Assembly: GCA_000775715.1 (NCBI GenBank)
Contig: JRWQ01000011.1
Coordinates: forward strand, 372,001 to 436,000
Direction: 5' to 3'
DNA: 64,000 nt
Source: Vibrio tubiashii
Lineage (GTDB): Bacteria; Pseudomonadota; Gammaproteobacteria; Enterobacterales; Vibrionaceae
Within the stretch, counting starts at the first letter, position 1, and the number at the start of each line of letters is the position of its first letter. Both the position numbers and the translations under genes were made by a program. Under the pieces are notes generated by a model. That model saw nothing but the letters and a program-made list of their open reading frames with translations. It ran no database searches and was not told the origin of the DNA. This document shows positions 7,116 to 15,978 of the stretch, in pieces.

Positions 7116-9041
7116 TTATGCTTGTTGTGAGTTTGAGCTTACATCCTCTCGGACATCAAACTCGACATGCCATTTCTGACCATTGTCTGCTGCAATGGCT
7201 TCTAAATAGAGAGTGCCTAACTCAGTCACACGTGAAGCTAGGGTGACAGGAACAACTTCGCCTTCGCGTCGTCCTTCAGAAACTGGCAGCGTCACTTGAA
7301 TTTCAGGTAGCTCTTCTAGTTCTTGAGGCGCCCAGTGGTCTAAGTGCGTACCGGCTAGATCGTCACGGCGCACCGTTGAACCGAAGAATTGGAAGTTAAC
7401 GGGTTGGCCGATGACCAAACCAAATTGCTGACTTGGTACATCAACACTCGAACCCTCTTCCATACCAAATGGAGCAACACAAAGTGCTTCCATTGGAGGA
7501 GCCATACCTGGGATTGCTGGCATGGCACTTTCAATTCCGACATAGTAGCTAGAGGCGATACCACCGCGGATACGAACGCCTTGACCACGACGAACACTAC
7601 CGTAGTAGGATGCGCCACTTGCAACGGCAAGATCTAAGTCAACGCCAGTTAAGCGCTTTGCCATCTCGTTATCAGCATCAATCAACCACTGGTTGATTGT
7701 CTCTTCAAGGCGATTCGCAAGTAGTGTTGATTTCAGTACGCCACCATTGAATAGGATAGCGGTTGGCTTAATAAAGTCATTTGCGTGTGTAGACTCGCCA
7801 CCCGGCATGCCTGGCATGTTTGCGAATGGGTTGAAATCTTGTGTCTGTGCTTCATCGGCGCCGGCAAGTGCATTGGCTTGCTTGGTCAAAAAGGCTGCGA
7901 TATGACGCGTGATACCCGCATCTTGCGCGTAAGGTAAGCCCATTTGGGTCAGTGCACCACGATTGCGCTGTACAGGGTGCTCGCTTACCGCAACTTTCGG
8001 GAAGAATCCATCAACAAGAGTTTGTTGAACTTCTTGCTGCGTCAGTTCCGTTTTCAGTGTTGAGCCAAGCAGCTTAGAACCACGGCTAGGCACCACAATT
8101 GGCACTGATTGAAGCTCGCTGTCGTTGAGTAGCGCTTCTTTTGCATCACGGCAAGCATGAGTCATTGCCTGAACTTGCCATGGTTGAAGCTCTTTACCCT
8201 CTTGAGCCAGTTTCATCTTCAGGCGGTAGGCAAGAGCTAAGTCCATGTTGTCACCGCCAAGCAATATATGCTCACCGACAGCGATACGATTCAGGGTTAA
8301 ATTGCCTTCGTCTTCTGTCACTTCCACTAGCGAAAGGTCGGTTGTACCACCGCCGATATCAACAACAAGTACGATATCGCCAACCGAGACTTCATCGCGC
8401 CATTTGTCGTTGCTGTTATCAATCCAGTTGTACAGTGCTGCTTGAGGCTCTTCTAACAGAGTAAGATGGACAAAACCGACATTACGTGCTGCTTCTGCGG
8501 TTAGATCGCGCGCCGCAGGGTCAAATGATGCCGGTACGGTAATGGTGACATCTTGGTCTGCTAACGGGTTACTTGGGTTGGCATGATCCCAAGCTTGCTT
8601 GAGGTGTTCTAAATAGAGTTCAGTAGCGCGCAGCGGCGATACTTTCTCGATTTCTTCTGGGCTACCTGCAGGCAAAAATGCGTCACGACGATTTACGCCG
8701 CCATGGCAAAGCCAAGATTTCGCACTAGCGATTAGACGAATAGGGGTCTTAGCACCGAGGTTACGCGCAATCGAACCAACAAGTGCTGTTGGCTCTGACG
8801 ACCAAGGTAGAACACGCGAGGCAGGGTTCATTTCATGTTCGTGTGGTTGGTATAAAAACGAACCCAGTTGGCTGCGTTCTTCTACCGTACCCGGGGCGGT
8901 AAGCTGTGGAATAGCCATGACTTCAACGCGAGCATCTTCGACACTTGTGTCTACGTACGACATTACACAGTGGGTAGTGCCCAAGTCGATGCCAACGCTA
9001 AATTTTGCTGCGTTAGACTCTCTGTTTTGCTGCTGTTCCAT
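7116..9041 (-). CDS. Hsp70-family protein, second gene of the DUF2760 operon
   Basis: This 641-residue protein has the Hsp70 ATPase landmarks GIDLGTTH (17-24), VTVPASFD (168-175 region), LLEEPQAA (195-202) and DIGGGTTDLS (228-237). It aligns almost without gaps to the first 240 residues of the large Hsp70 downstream, so the pair probably arose by duplication. A Met/Gly/Pro-rich insert (NMPGMPGG, near residue 405) interrupts the ATPase. The C-terminal part is a beta-rich region of about 130 residues, shorter than a full DnaK substrate domain with lid. Its start overlaps the last base of the DUF2760 gene stop, a sign of coupled translation. The family is known from sequence only; a specialised chaperone acting with DUF2760 is inference. 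Confidence 0.88.
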   Translation of the reverse strand: MEQQQNRESNAAKFSVGIDLGTTHCVMSYVDTSVEDARVEVMAIPQLTAPGTVEERSQLGSFLYQPHEHEMNPASRVLPWSSEPTALVGSIARNLGAKTPIRLIASAKSWLCHGGVNRRDAFLPAGSPEEIEKVSPLRATELYLEHLKQAWDHANPSNPLADQDVTITVPASFDPAARDLTAEAARNVGFVHLTLLEEPQAALYNWIDNSNDKWRDEVSVGDIVLVVDIGGGTTDLSLVEVTEDEGNLTLNRIAVGEHILLGGDNMDLALAYRLKMKLAQEGKELQPWQVQAMTHACRDAKEALLNDSELQSVPIVVPSRGSKLLGSTLKTELTQQEVQQTLVDGFFPKVAVSEHPVQRNRGALTQMGLPYAQDAGITRHIAAFLTKQANALAGADEAQTQDFNPFANMPGMPGGESTHANDFIKPTAILFNGGVLKSTLLANRLEETINQWLIDADNEMAKRLTGVDLDLAVASGASYYGSVRRGQGVRIRGGIASSYYVGIESAMPAIPGMAPPMEALCVAPFGMEEGSSVDVPSQQFGLVIGQPVNFQFFGSTVRRDDLAGTHLDHWAPQELEELPEIQVTLPVSEGRREGEVVPVTLASRVTELGTLYLEAIAADNGQKWHVEFDVREDVSSNSQQA

Positions 9042-9673
9042 TAAAGCTCAACCTCTGCTGGAGCGATAACTGAAGCATCGTAGTTTTCTGCAAGTTTTGG
9101 CAGGTTCATTGCGCTTGCTTTCCAACCTTTGTGAACTAGCGTGCCGTTAAATGGCGCGTTGCCAGTGACATTGCCAGTTAGACGAACTTGTTGCGGGTTG
9201 AAACCTTCTTCAATCGTAACGCGAGTTTCTTCTTCTTCATTGCGAATATGCTCAAGTGTTACGTAGTCACTTAGTACCTTCTGACCGCCAGTGTGGATAA
9301 CGCGAGCCGCTGCGCCGACTTCTTCGTCAGAGAACGAAGTGAGGTCTTCTTGCAGAAAATCAATCAGGCGCGCTTCTTGTTGCATGATAGATAGAAGCTG
9401 CATTGCTGAATCAGTAGATGCAGTCGTGAGCTTAGACTCTACTTCAACCACTTTCTCGACCACTTTCTCTACTTCGACCACTTTCTCCACTTCAACGATC
9501 TTTTCTACTGGCTTTTCTACTTCAACGATTTTTTCAACCGGTTTCTCTACCACTTTCTCAACCACTTTTGATTTGCGAGAAACAGCGATAAGAAGTAGCA
9601 GCACGCTAGACGCAGTAAGGCCAGCATGAAGCATGTCGAATGTTTGAGGGATCATTTGTAAATCGAATGTCAT
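9041..9673 (-). CDS. DUF2760 protein with membrane anchor and VEK-repeat linker
   Basis: The product is 210 residues. It has a short N-terminal segment, one hydrophobic stretch at about 18-31 suited to a membrane anchor, then a low-complexity charged linker of V-E-K/V-E-V units (37-79). A compact C-terminal domain (about 85-210) matches what I know as DUF2760. It is the first gene of the operon with two Hsp70-like proteins, and the stop codon overlaps the start of the next gene. I infer it tethers or recruits the Hsp70-like proteins at the inner membrane. No enzymatic motif is visible. Confidence 0.82.
   Translation of the reverse strand: MTFDLQMIPQTFDMLHAGLTASSVLLLLIAVSRKSKVVEKVVEKPVEKIVEVEKPVEKIVEVEKVVEVEKVVEKVVEVESKLTTASTDSAMQLLSIMQQEARLIDFLQEDLTSFSDEEVGAAARVIHTGGQKVLSDYVTLEHIRNEEEETRVTIEEGFNPQQVRLTGNVTGNAPFNGTLVHKGWKASAMNLPKLAENYDASVIAPAEVEL
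9437..9565 (-). repeat. Imperfect tandem repeat encoding the VEK linker
   Basis: About 130 bp of degenerate short repeats encode runs of VEK, PVEKIVE and VEVEK units in the DUF2760 gene. On the plus strand the same DNA reads as TTTCTC/ACTTC-rich tracts and gives a spurious Ser/Thr/Phe-rich open frame. Repeat number could vary between strains by slippage. Confidence 0.75.
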
Positions 9674-9996
9674 GACAATTCTCTTTGTGTTTTGGTGTAA
9701 GTAGAGATTAAGTAAAGCTCTACTTTGGCTCTGAATTGGGGAAGAGCCTAGTTGATCTGATAAATTGGGGCGGATAGTACCATAATCAAGTCATCATACT
9801 GCTAGTAAATGCCATTAAACCTAGTGAGATAAAGCTCACTTGGTGGGTTTTTGTTCAAACGCGCCTACAAAAAGTGTTCTACCGCACGGAAATCGTAACA
9901 GTTTCATATGTAAGCGATAATTGTTCTTTATGTAGCCAGTTGGAAAACTATAAAATGTCGCGCTTATAAAAAAGCAAAATTATAAAAATTAGCGTT
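9674..9996. other. Divergent intergenic region between the DUF2760 operon and the CHASE-GGDEF gene
   Basis: This 323-bp region contains no supportable gene. It holds the sigma-32-like promoter at 9762-9790 for the minus-strand operon. The right half is AT-rich with a TATAAA-like tract close to the plus-strand start, but I could not settle on a promoter for the diguanylate cyclase. Confidence 0.6.
9762..9790 (-). promoter_or_regulatory. Sigma-32-like heat-shock promoter of the DUF2760/Hsp70 operon
   Basis: On the minus strand CTTGATT is followed after 13 nt by CCCCAATTT. The sigma-32 consensus is CTTGAAA and CCCCATNT with a spacer of about 11-16 nt. The E. coli dnaK promoter, as I recall it, has CTTGATG, 13 nt and CCCCATTT. 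Transcription would begin near 9755, about 80 nt before the DUF2760 start. The match is read directly; function is inferred. Confidence 0.65.
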
Positions 9997-11526
9997 ATGC
10001 GACAGTTGACTAAAAAAAAATATCTATATCCATTGCTGGCATTTGTGTTTTCAATGCTAGTTGCGTTATACGCCATCTATTTCGTCTATCTCTCCCAGGT
10101 TAGGTACACGGCTTCAATAGTGGAAAGATTAGCCGAGCAACAGGCACACAATTTACAAAAAGTCGTTGAGAGCGACTTACAGTTCATTGGTGCAGGGGCT
10201 AACTTCTATCATGCGACCATGCCTGAAGATTGGTACCGTTTTCCGGTGTTTGCAGACCAAATCGTTTCAGCCTCTCAAACTTTAATTGCTTTGCAGTGGA
10301 TGCCTCGGGTCGAGCATGACCAAGTGGAGGAGCACGTAAACAATGTAAGGCAAACGTTTCCGTTTTATCAAGTGTATACAGTGCCAAAAGATGGCCCTAA
10401 AACCATGGGCTATATCATGCCTAACCAAGAGCCAATTTATCCTGCGTCTGATGTCTACCCGAGAACGCAAGACAATTTTAATGCTTTGGGTTATTACTCA
10501 TCTAGACAACGTTTTGAGTTGGTATTAGATGGAATGCGCCAAACCGGCCTGCCCAGTGTTTCTGACAAAATTCGTCTTCTTCAAGACGGCCTAGACAGAA
10601 GCTTAGCGAAGACGGGACTGTTGGTGTATCACCCGGTTTTTAGTGCGAACAATCAACATGAGCTGATGGGTGTGGTGATCGGTGTTATCCGCTCAACCGA
10701 GTATTTCAAATCCATAGTGGTTCGTACTGCAACTGAACAAGACCTACTGGTTAGAGTGACAGACATCGGTTTTGACGCTGAAGACGATCCGATTCTTTAT
10801 CAAAGTGAACACTGGCAAACGACCAGTGGTATTAAAGTGAGCAAGAAAGTGATTTTGCCGAACCGCGAGTGGGTAGTGGATTTCAAACTCGACCACGTTA
10901 TCTCTGGCAAGGATCGTGTGGTTCTGATTGGTATTTTTATCACCGGAATTCTGATTGCATCGCTTTCCAGTTACATTGTGTCGTTATTAGTAAGAAGTCA
11001 AGAACGACTTGAAAGGGCTTTAGGTCAACGTACAGAAGAGCTGCTTTACCTGGTCGACCATGACACGCTCACTGGTATTTATAATCGTCGAGCCTTCATC
11101 CGATATCTAAATAATAAAGTCAGCGCAGATGAACCTTTCTCTCTGACGGTATTTGACGTTGACAGATTTAAACAGGTTAATGATCAGTATGGGCATATTG
11201 CTGGCGATGAGATGCTTTGCCATGTAGTACGAACCGTGCAGAAAAAGCTCAGAGAAGGCGATATCTTTGTCCGCACGGGAGGTGATGAATTTTGTATCAT
11301 CTCTTCTATCACTGATCGGTTTGAGCTGTTTAATTATTTACATGGGATTGGTCAAACGGTTGCAAACTCGGTTTATGACTTTGATGGCTTAAAGATCAAA
11401 TGTTCATTGAGTATTGGGGCGGCGATTCGCCGCGATGAAAACGAAGAAGATATCTTGCATGCTTCCGATGCTCAGCTATATAAGAGTAAAGAGAGTGGGC
11501 GCGATTGCGTTTCAATTGCGGAATAA
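9997..11526 (+). CDS. Diguanylate cyclase with CHASE sensor domain
   Basis: This 509-residue inner-membrane protein has a transmembrane segment at about 11-31, a periplasmic CHASE-type sensor (about 40-300), and a second membrane segment at about 305-328. A cytoplasmic GGDEF domain (about 350-509) follows. The active-site GGDEF motif is intact at 428-432. The product-inhibition site RxxD (R419, D422) sits exactly five residues before it, so the enzyme should make c-di-GMP from two GTP and be feedback-inhibited. It is a single gene divergent from the Hsp70 operon. The ligand sensed by the CHASE domain is unknown. Confidence 0.92.
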   Translation: MRQLTKKKYLYPLLAFVFSMLVALYAIYFVYLSQVRYTASIVERLAEQQAHNLQKVVESDLQFIGAGANFYHATMPEDWYRFPVFADQIVSASQTLIALQWMPRVEHDQVEEHVNNVRQTFPFYQVYTVPKDGPKTMGYIMPNQEPIYPASDVYPRTQDNFNALGYYSSRQRFELVLDGMRQTGLPSVSDKIRLLQDGLDRSLAKTGLLVYHPVFSANNQHELMGVVIGVIRSTEYFKSIVVRTATEQDLLVRVTDIGFDAEDDPILYQSEHWQTTSGIKVSKKVILPNREWVVDFKLDHVISGKDRVVLIGIFITGILIASLSSYIVSLLVRSQERLERALGQRTEELLYLVDHDTLTGIYNRRAFIRYLNNKVSADEPFSLTVFDVDRFKQVNDQYGHIAGDEMLCHVVRTVQKKLREGDIFVRTGGDEFCIISSITDRFELFNYLHGIGQTVANSVYDFDGLKIKCSLSIGAAIRRDENEEDILHASDAQLYKSKESGRDCVSIAE

Positions 11527-11614
11527 CTCGCCAATCAGTACAACGGCATTCGAGTTTTTTCTGATTCTGATGTAGAATTTTGCGCTTTTAGAATGATTTG
11601 AACAAAGGCGAACC

Positions 11615-12145
11615 ATGAACCATAACCGTGTAGTTTGTTTCGATTTGGAAATGTGCTGTTGGAATGAAAACGGTGTCGGTACGACTGGCGAAATCATCGA
11701 AGTGGGGCTTGCTGAAATCGACCTAAACTTAGGTCAGATCGTAAAGCGGGCCCAATACTACGTGAAGCCAGAGAGCGATGAAGTATCGTTGTTCTGTTCG
11801 CAGTTAACGGGCATTACGCCAAGAAAAATCGAGAAACAAGGACGCCCTTTAGCAGAGGTCCTTAAATCTATGATTAAAAACTTTGGCGGTACAAACAAGA
11901 TTTACGCGGCTTGGGGACGTGACGATAACGTTCTTCGCCAAGAGTGCGCTGACAAAGGTATCGATATGCCGTTTAATGAATTTATTAACTTGGCGACCTT
12001 GTATCGAATCCAGAACCGACTAAAGGACAAGCGTATCGGGCATAAAGCAGCGCAGGAGAGCAAAGGCATCGAGTGGGAAGGACGTCAACACTCTGGTTAT
12101 GTTGATGCTTATAACTTAGCGAAGCTTGCACTGACCATGTTATAA
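11615..12145 (+). CDS. DEDDh 3'-5' exonuclease (ERI-1/KapD-like)
   Basis: This 176-residue single-domain exonuclease has the DEDD landmarks: FDLEMCCW (Asp/Glu at 10 and 12, Exo I), a WGRDDNVLRQE region (Exo II) and HSGYVDAYN (Exo III with the general-base His and the last Asp). The FDLEMCCW signature is characteristic of the ERI-1/3'hExo-like branch rather than DnaQ or RNase T. Such enzymes trim RNA or DNA 3' ends; the physiological substrate in vibrios is not known to me. The gene stands alone, 88 bp after the diguanylate cyclase, and ends at a strong terminator. Confidence 0.88.
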   Translation: MNHNRVVCFDLEMCCWNENGVGTTGEIIEVGLAEIDLNLGQIVKRAQYYVKPESDEVSLFCSQLTGITPRKIEKQGRPLAEVLKSMIKNFGGTNKIYAAWGRDDNVLRQECADKGIDMPFNEFINLATLYRIQNRLKDKRIGHKAAQESKGIEWEGRQHSGYVDAYNLAKLALTML

Positions 12146-12181
12146 GTTTCATTGCTCCGAGCTAACTTGCTGAATTGAATT

Positions 12182-12218
12182 AAAAAATCCGATGCGTTTT
12201 GCGCATCGGATTTTTTTT
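12182..12218. terminator. Bidirectional Rho-independent terminator
   Basis: The stem AAAATCCGATGCG / CGCATCGGATTTT with a TTTTG loop is flanked by A and T runs. It serves the exonuclease gene and the convergent AGE-like gene. Confidence 0.88.
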
Positions 12219-12236
12219 AAGGCCCTATTTGGGCTT

Positions 12237-13691
12237 TTAAGGTCTTATATGGCTAAACGCCACTTTCTTGATTCTTTTGTCCGCTAATGGAGTGACTTGC
12301 TCTACATCGCCTTTGTAATAGTAAGGGCTGTAGGTTAGTTTACTGCTCTCAGGACGAGCATAGTAGAGGTTAGCGGTCTGCTTATCGCTGCTTTGGGCAA
12401 ACAGGTAACCAATCAGCGCGTGTTCAAACTGGTGGTAGCCATTACCCCAATGGAACGCTTTAGTACGTTTTGGATCTGAGCCCACGCCGCCGTATTTATG
12501 ATCGACCCACGCGTCATGGAAACTCGGTAAGGTATATTGAAGCACCTCTGTTTGAGAGTCACCTGCCATTGTGACGGTCATCGCTGCTTGGTCAAGCTCA
12601 GCCCACTCCCAAGACGAGCTGCCTCCAGAGTGAGGGCGGCCACGCCAGCTAATGATCTTACTGCCTTGCCAAGCTTTATTCAGAGGCTCACTAAAAAAGT
12701 CCGCCACTGTGCTGAAGTCACGCTCTATCTGAGCTTGCTTCAAAGTGTGCTTCATCCCTTGTAAACCAAACTCAGACCACTGCGTGTTGTTGACGGTTTG
12801 ACCCGTTAGGTAAGTCATCCAGTAAGCTTTAATCGTGTGGCCAAAGTCGTTGTGTTTAGCGTTTTGCATCATTGCCGCTTTATGGTGAATCCCCCCGTAG
12901 AAACGCTTCTCGTCTTTGGAGTGGTAGTGTTCGACGAGCACGTGAGTAAGCCATGTTAGGTCTGACATCCACTTCGACTTAGCAGGTTCAGGCAGTAGTG
13001 GAGCAACCAACAGTAGATAGCCATTGATTTGGTCAAGTTGTGCAACTAACTCTTTTTGCAGTGCACTTTCTCCATCCCCATCTTTTAATACCCAAGCAAG
13101 CCCGCTGTTATCGTCTACACGGTATTTATCAAAGATGAAGGCTTGTTGCTCAATCAAAACTTGTTCGACTTTGCTATCTTGAGTTAGGTAGTAGTACATG
13201 GCTAGTCCAACCAGAGCGTAGGCCTGATCTTGCGAGGTTCTTTGTTGCCACTCTAGGCCAGGTTCACTGTCTTGGGTGTAACTGATGAATCCGCCATTAC
13301 GTTCATCGCGTAGGTTATCAATCAAGTAATACGCACCTTGCTTGGCTAATTCTAGTGCGTCAGGATTGCCCGTCAGGTGGAAGAGCACACCGTATGCATA
13401 AGTCTGACGCGACTTCATTCGGGTGTATTCGCGACCAAAGTGAGGGGTAATCCAGCCCTTATCGAGTTCAGGACAAACCTGATTGACGTCGAGTAATGTG
13501 CCGTTGTCACAGCGAAAGGTAGGGAAGTTCCCGACGGGATTCCCCTGCGCTGTTGGCATCATCCAATATGGTGCTAAACCTTTTTCAGCGTGATCAAGCC
13601 AATCTTGGCCTGAGGGTAATTGGGTATCTGCGTGAGATGAAAAACTGAGGGCAGTGATAATTAAAGCAAGATTACGTGGCTTCATGTTCAA
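12237..13691 (-). CDS. Secreted alpha/alpha-barrel protein, AGE (N-acylglucosamine 2-epimerase)-like
   Basis: The 484-residue protein has a signal peptide of about 21 residues (cleavage near SHA-DT). It then shows repeated helical pairs typical of an (alpha/alpha)6 barrel. Landmarks similar to the AGE/cellobiose-epimerase superfamily are GGFISYTQD (about 155), a helix beginning DFGHTIKAYWM (about 285) and YHQFEHALIGY near the end. Proteins of this fold isomerise or epimerise sugars, and some are glycan lyases or hydrolases. Export to the periplasm is unusual for the epimerases, so a lyase/hydrolase or binding function is equally possible. It stands alone between an exonuclease gene and a TRAP transporter operon on the same strand. 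A shared substrate with the transporter is a guess. Confidence 0.65.
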   Translation of the reverse strand: MNMKPRNLALIITALSFSSHADTQLPSGQDWLDHAEKGLAPYWMMPTAQGNPVGNFPTFRCDNGTLLDVNQVCPELDKGWITPHFGREYTRMKSRQTYAYGVLFHLTGNPDALELAKQGAYYLIDNLRDERNGGFISYTQDSEPGLEWQQRTSQDQAYALVGLAMYYYLTQDSKVEQVLIEQQAFIFDKYRVDDNSGLAWVLKDGDGESALQKELVAQLDQINGYLLLVAPLLPEPAKSKWMSDLTWLTHVLVEHYHSKDEKRFYGGIHHKAAMMQNAKHNDFGHTIKAYWMTYLTGQTVNNTQWSEFGLQGMKHTLKQAQIERDFSTVADFFSEPLNKAWQGSKIISWRGRPHSGGSSSWEWAELDQAAMTVTMAGDSQTEVLQYTLPSFHDAWVDHKYGGVGSDPKRTKAFHWGNGYHQFEHALIGYLFAQSSDKQTANLYYARPESSKLTYSPYYYKGDVEQVTPLADKRIKKVAFSHIRP

Positions 13692-13823
13692 CCAATATTT
13701 AAGAAATTTGCTTCAATATATACAAACACGTTTGCACAATGTGACGGTACAATCACAGAGTTTATGAGACGGTATGTGTTAACAGAAAGGTTTTTAACTT
13801 ATTGGTTTTATTGAGATAGTCAT

Positions 13824-13854
13824 CAAAAGGGAGCGAGATGCTCCCTTTGTTTTG
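13824..13854. terminator. Terminator after dctM
   Basis: The perfect stem AAAGGGAGC / GCTCCCTTT with a GAGAT loop has a T run (TTTTGAT) on the minus strand. It lies immediately after the dctM stop and ends the dctPQM operon. Confidence 0.85.
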
Positions 13855-13861
13855 CTTTGAT

Positions 13862-15271
13862 TTATGCGTATCCAATCAACTGTGGTAGCCACAATACGAT
13901 ACTTGGGAAGAATATCAGTACTGCAATGGTAATGACGTCGGCAACAAAGAATGGAGTACAGCCACGGAACACATCTTGAACCGAACATTCTGGGCGAACC
14001 CCCGCTACGACAAAGCAGTTTAAGCCGATAGGCGGTGTGATTAAGCATAGCTCGGCCATTTTTACCACTATGATACCGAACCAAATGGCACAACCTATAC
14101 CAGAGACTCCAAATGCAGAATCTGCCGCTGCGACATCGGCGCCACCGTTCAAAGCAATAATCGCTGGATAAACCACGGGCAGGGTGAGTAGCAACATGCC
14201 GATCGCATCCATAAACATCCCTAGTACTGCGTAAGCGAGTAGGATGAACAGCAATGTCAGCATTGGGCTCTGTTCTAAACTCACAATCCAATCGGAGAAT
14301 GCACTTGGTAAGTCGGCAAAACCGAGGAAGCGAACATAAATCAAAACACCCCAGATGATGGCAAAGATCATCGCAGACAGTTTGGCGGTTTCCATTAGCG
14401 AGCTTTTGATCTCTTTCCAACCGCTACCGTGGTAGAGCGCAACACACAAAATGGCCGTAGCACCTAGTGCGCCTGCTTCCGTTGGCGTGCCAACACCGCC
14501 ATAGATACACACCATAATAATCGCGACAACAAAGAAGATTGGCATGGCAGCAGGAAGAGACTCCATACGTTGTGACCAGGTGTAACCACGAACTGGAGGG
14601 CCAAAGTCTTTGCGTGTCATGGCCAGGAAGATCACCAATCCACCATAGATGAGTGCAGATACAAAGCCAGGGATAAAGCCTGCCATAAGTAATGCACCAA
14701 CATCTTGTTCTACGATAATGGCGTAAATGACCAAGATTGCAGAAGGTGGAATGAGTGATGCGAGCGTACCACCTGCGGCAACCACACCGGCTGCAAAGCG
14801 TTTGTCGTAACCTAGCTTAAGCATCTCAGGTACAGCAATGCGGGCAAACACCGCTGACGTAGCAACAGAAGCACCTGAGACTGCTGCAAATCCTGCTGTT
14901 GAGAATACGGTCGCGACGCCCATACCGCCCGGTAGCCAGCCTACCCAACGTTTTGCCGCTTCAAATAGCGATTTAGTCAGCCCAGCGTGATAGGCAAGAA
15001 AGCCGATCAAGATGAAGGTTGGAATCAACGAAAGGGCCAGCGATGAGACTTTTGAGTGTGGTATGGTTCCGGCCATTTTAACTGCGACGAGAAATCCGCG
15101 CTCGAAGCCTAACTTAGCACTGAATATCCACACTAGGCCGATAAAGCCTGCTATGGCCGCTGCAAAAGCGACGCGCACGCCCAAAATTACGAACACCAAC
15201 ATAGCTGCTGAAACCCAAAGGCCGATCTCTATGCTATTCATACTGGCCATGGTTTGAAGTAATTGTGACAA
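13862..15271 (-). CDS. dctM: TRAP transporter large permease subunit DctM
   Basis: This 469-residue, very hydrophobic protein has about 12 transmembrane segments. It contains typical DctM stretches such as VSGASVATSAVFA, the LIPPS motif and LITPPIGLN near the C-terminus. It forms the ion-coupled membrane translocator together with DctQ and takes substrate from the periplasmic protein DctP, using the Na+ gradient. Its length is slightly above the usual 425-430 residues. It is the third gene of dctPQM, 11 bp after dctQ. Substrate is probably a C4-dicarboxylate or another organic acid, judged from the adjacent dctBD genes. Confidence 0.93.
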   Translation of the reverse strand: MSQLLQTMASMNSIEIGLWVSAAMLVFVILGVRVAFAAAIAGFIGLVWIFSAKLGFERGFLVAVKMAGTIPHSKVSSLALSLIPTFILIGFLAYHAGLTKSLFEAAKRWVGWLPGGMGVATVFSTAGFAAVSGASVATSAVFARIAVPEMLKLGYDKRFAAGVVAAGGTLASLIPPSAILVIYAIIVEQDVGALLMAGFIPGFVSALIYGGLVIFLAMTRKDFGPPVRGYTWSQRMESLPAAMPIFFVVAIIMVCIYGGVGTPTEAGALGATAILCVALYHGSGWKEIKSSLMETAKLSAMIFAIIWGVLIYVRFLGFADLPSAFSDWIVSLEQSPMLTLLFILLAYAVLGMFMDAIGMLLLTLPVVYPAIIALNGGADVAAADSAFGVSGIGCAIWFGIIVVKMAELCLITPPIGLNCFVVAGVRPECSVQDVFRGCTPFFVADVITIAVLIFFPSIVLWLPQLIGYA

Positions 15272-15282
15272 GGGAATTTCTC

Positions 15283-15897
15283 CTAGTTATCGTGTCCGCT
15301 AACAGACTCGGCTTCTTTTGCTGCCACTTCAGCAGCTGATTCGATTAATGGCACCGCAACTGGTGAGTCACCGCCTTGTTTTAAGGCGCGTAGATAGCCC
15401 CAAATTTGTAGTAATAAGCGCAGCGCAAGAATGATTAAGGCAACCGTAACAACCAGTTTTGCAGGCCAAGTCGGTAGGTTGATATCGAGAGAAGAGTCTC
15501 CCAGAGAATAGGCGCGCCAAAAGTGAAGGTACGAGCCATATATCAGGACTAAAGTGACAGCCAACATTAGGCTAGTGGTCAATAGTTCGGTAAACCACAA
15601 CCAACGTCCTCGAAACTGACCAACGATGATGTCCATACGAATATGGCCACCCATACGTTGTGTATAAGCAATGCCTAGGAATGCGATAAACGCCATTGCT
15701 TGTTCTACCCAGTCGATATAGCCACTGATGGGTGTAGAGAACAACCAACGACCAAGTACATTGACCGTTGCAAGGGCAACCAATAGGAATATTGCGGTTC
15801 CACCCGCCAAATTGAGCAGTGATTCGAAGCGAAAGAACAGCCGATCAGTTCGACTTAATAGTGAACCATCTTGTTTAACAGAAGCAGCCGCCGACAT
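15283..15897 (-). CDS. dctQ: TRAP transporter small permease subunit DctQ
   Basis: This 204-residue protein has four transmembrane segments (about 30-50, 62-82, 103-122, 148-168). The W-x-E-x-A pattern in YIDWVEQAMAF and a following Gly-x-Ala-Tyr-Thr stretch are typical of the DctQ family. It acts as the membrane chaperone/partner of DctM in the TRAP complex. The C-terminal tail of about 30 charged residues is cytoplasmic. It lies between dctP (81-bp gap) and dctM (11-bp gap). Confidence 0.92.
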   Translation of the reverse strand: MSAAASVKQDGSLLSRTDRLFFRFESLLNLAGGTAIFLLVALATVNVLGRWLFSTPISGYIDWVEQAMAFIAFLGIAYTQRMGGHIRMDIIVGQFRGRWLWFTELLTTSLMLAVTLVLIYGSYLHFWRAYSLGDSSLDINLPTWPAKLVVTVALIILALRLLLQIWGYLRALKQGGDSPVAVPLIESAAEVAAKEAESVSGHDN

Positions 15898-15978
15898 ACC
15901 GGCCTCCTAAGAAATAAATGATAACGATGTTGTAAATGATAAAGATGTAGGCCACCAACTAAGGCGGCCTAGAGGTGA

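Noticed and set aside
9291..9629. 112-residue Ser/Thr/Phe-rich frame on the plus strand
   Set aside because: It is the reverse reading of the VEK repeat in the DUF2760 gene. Its repetitive sequence is an artefact.
13794..14420. 208-residue frame on the minus strand
   Set aside because: It lies almost entirely inside dctM in another frame and has a Cys/Arg-rich composition unlike a real protein. The dctM frame carries all family motifs.
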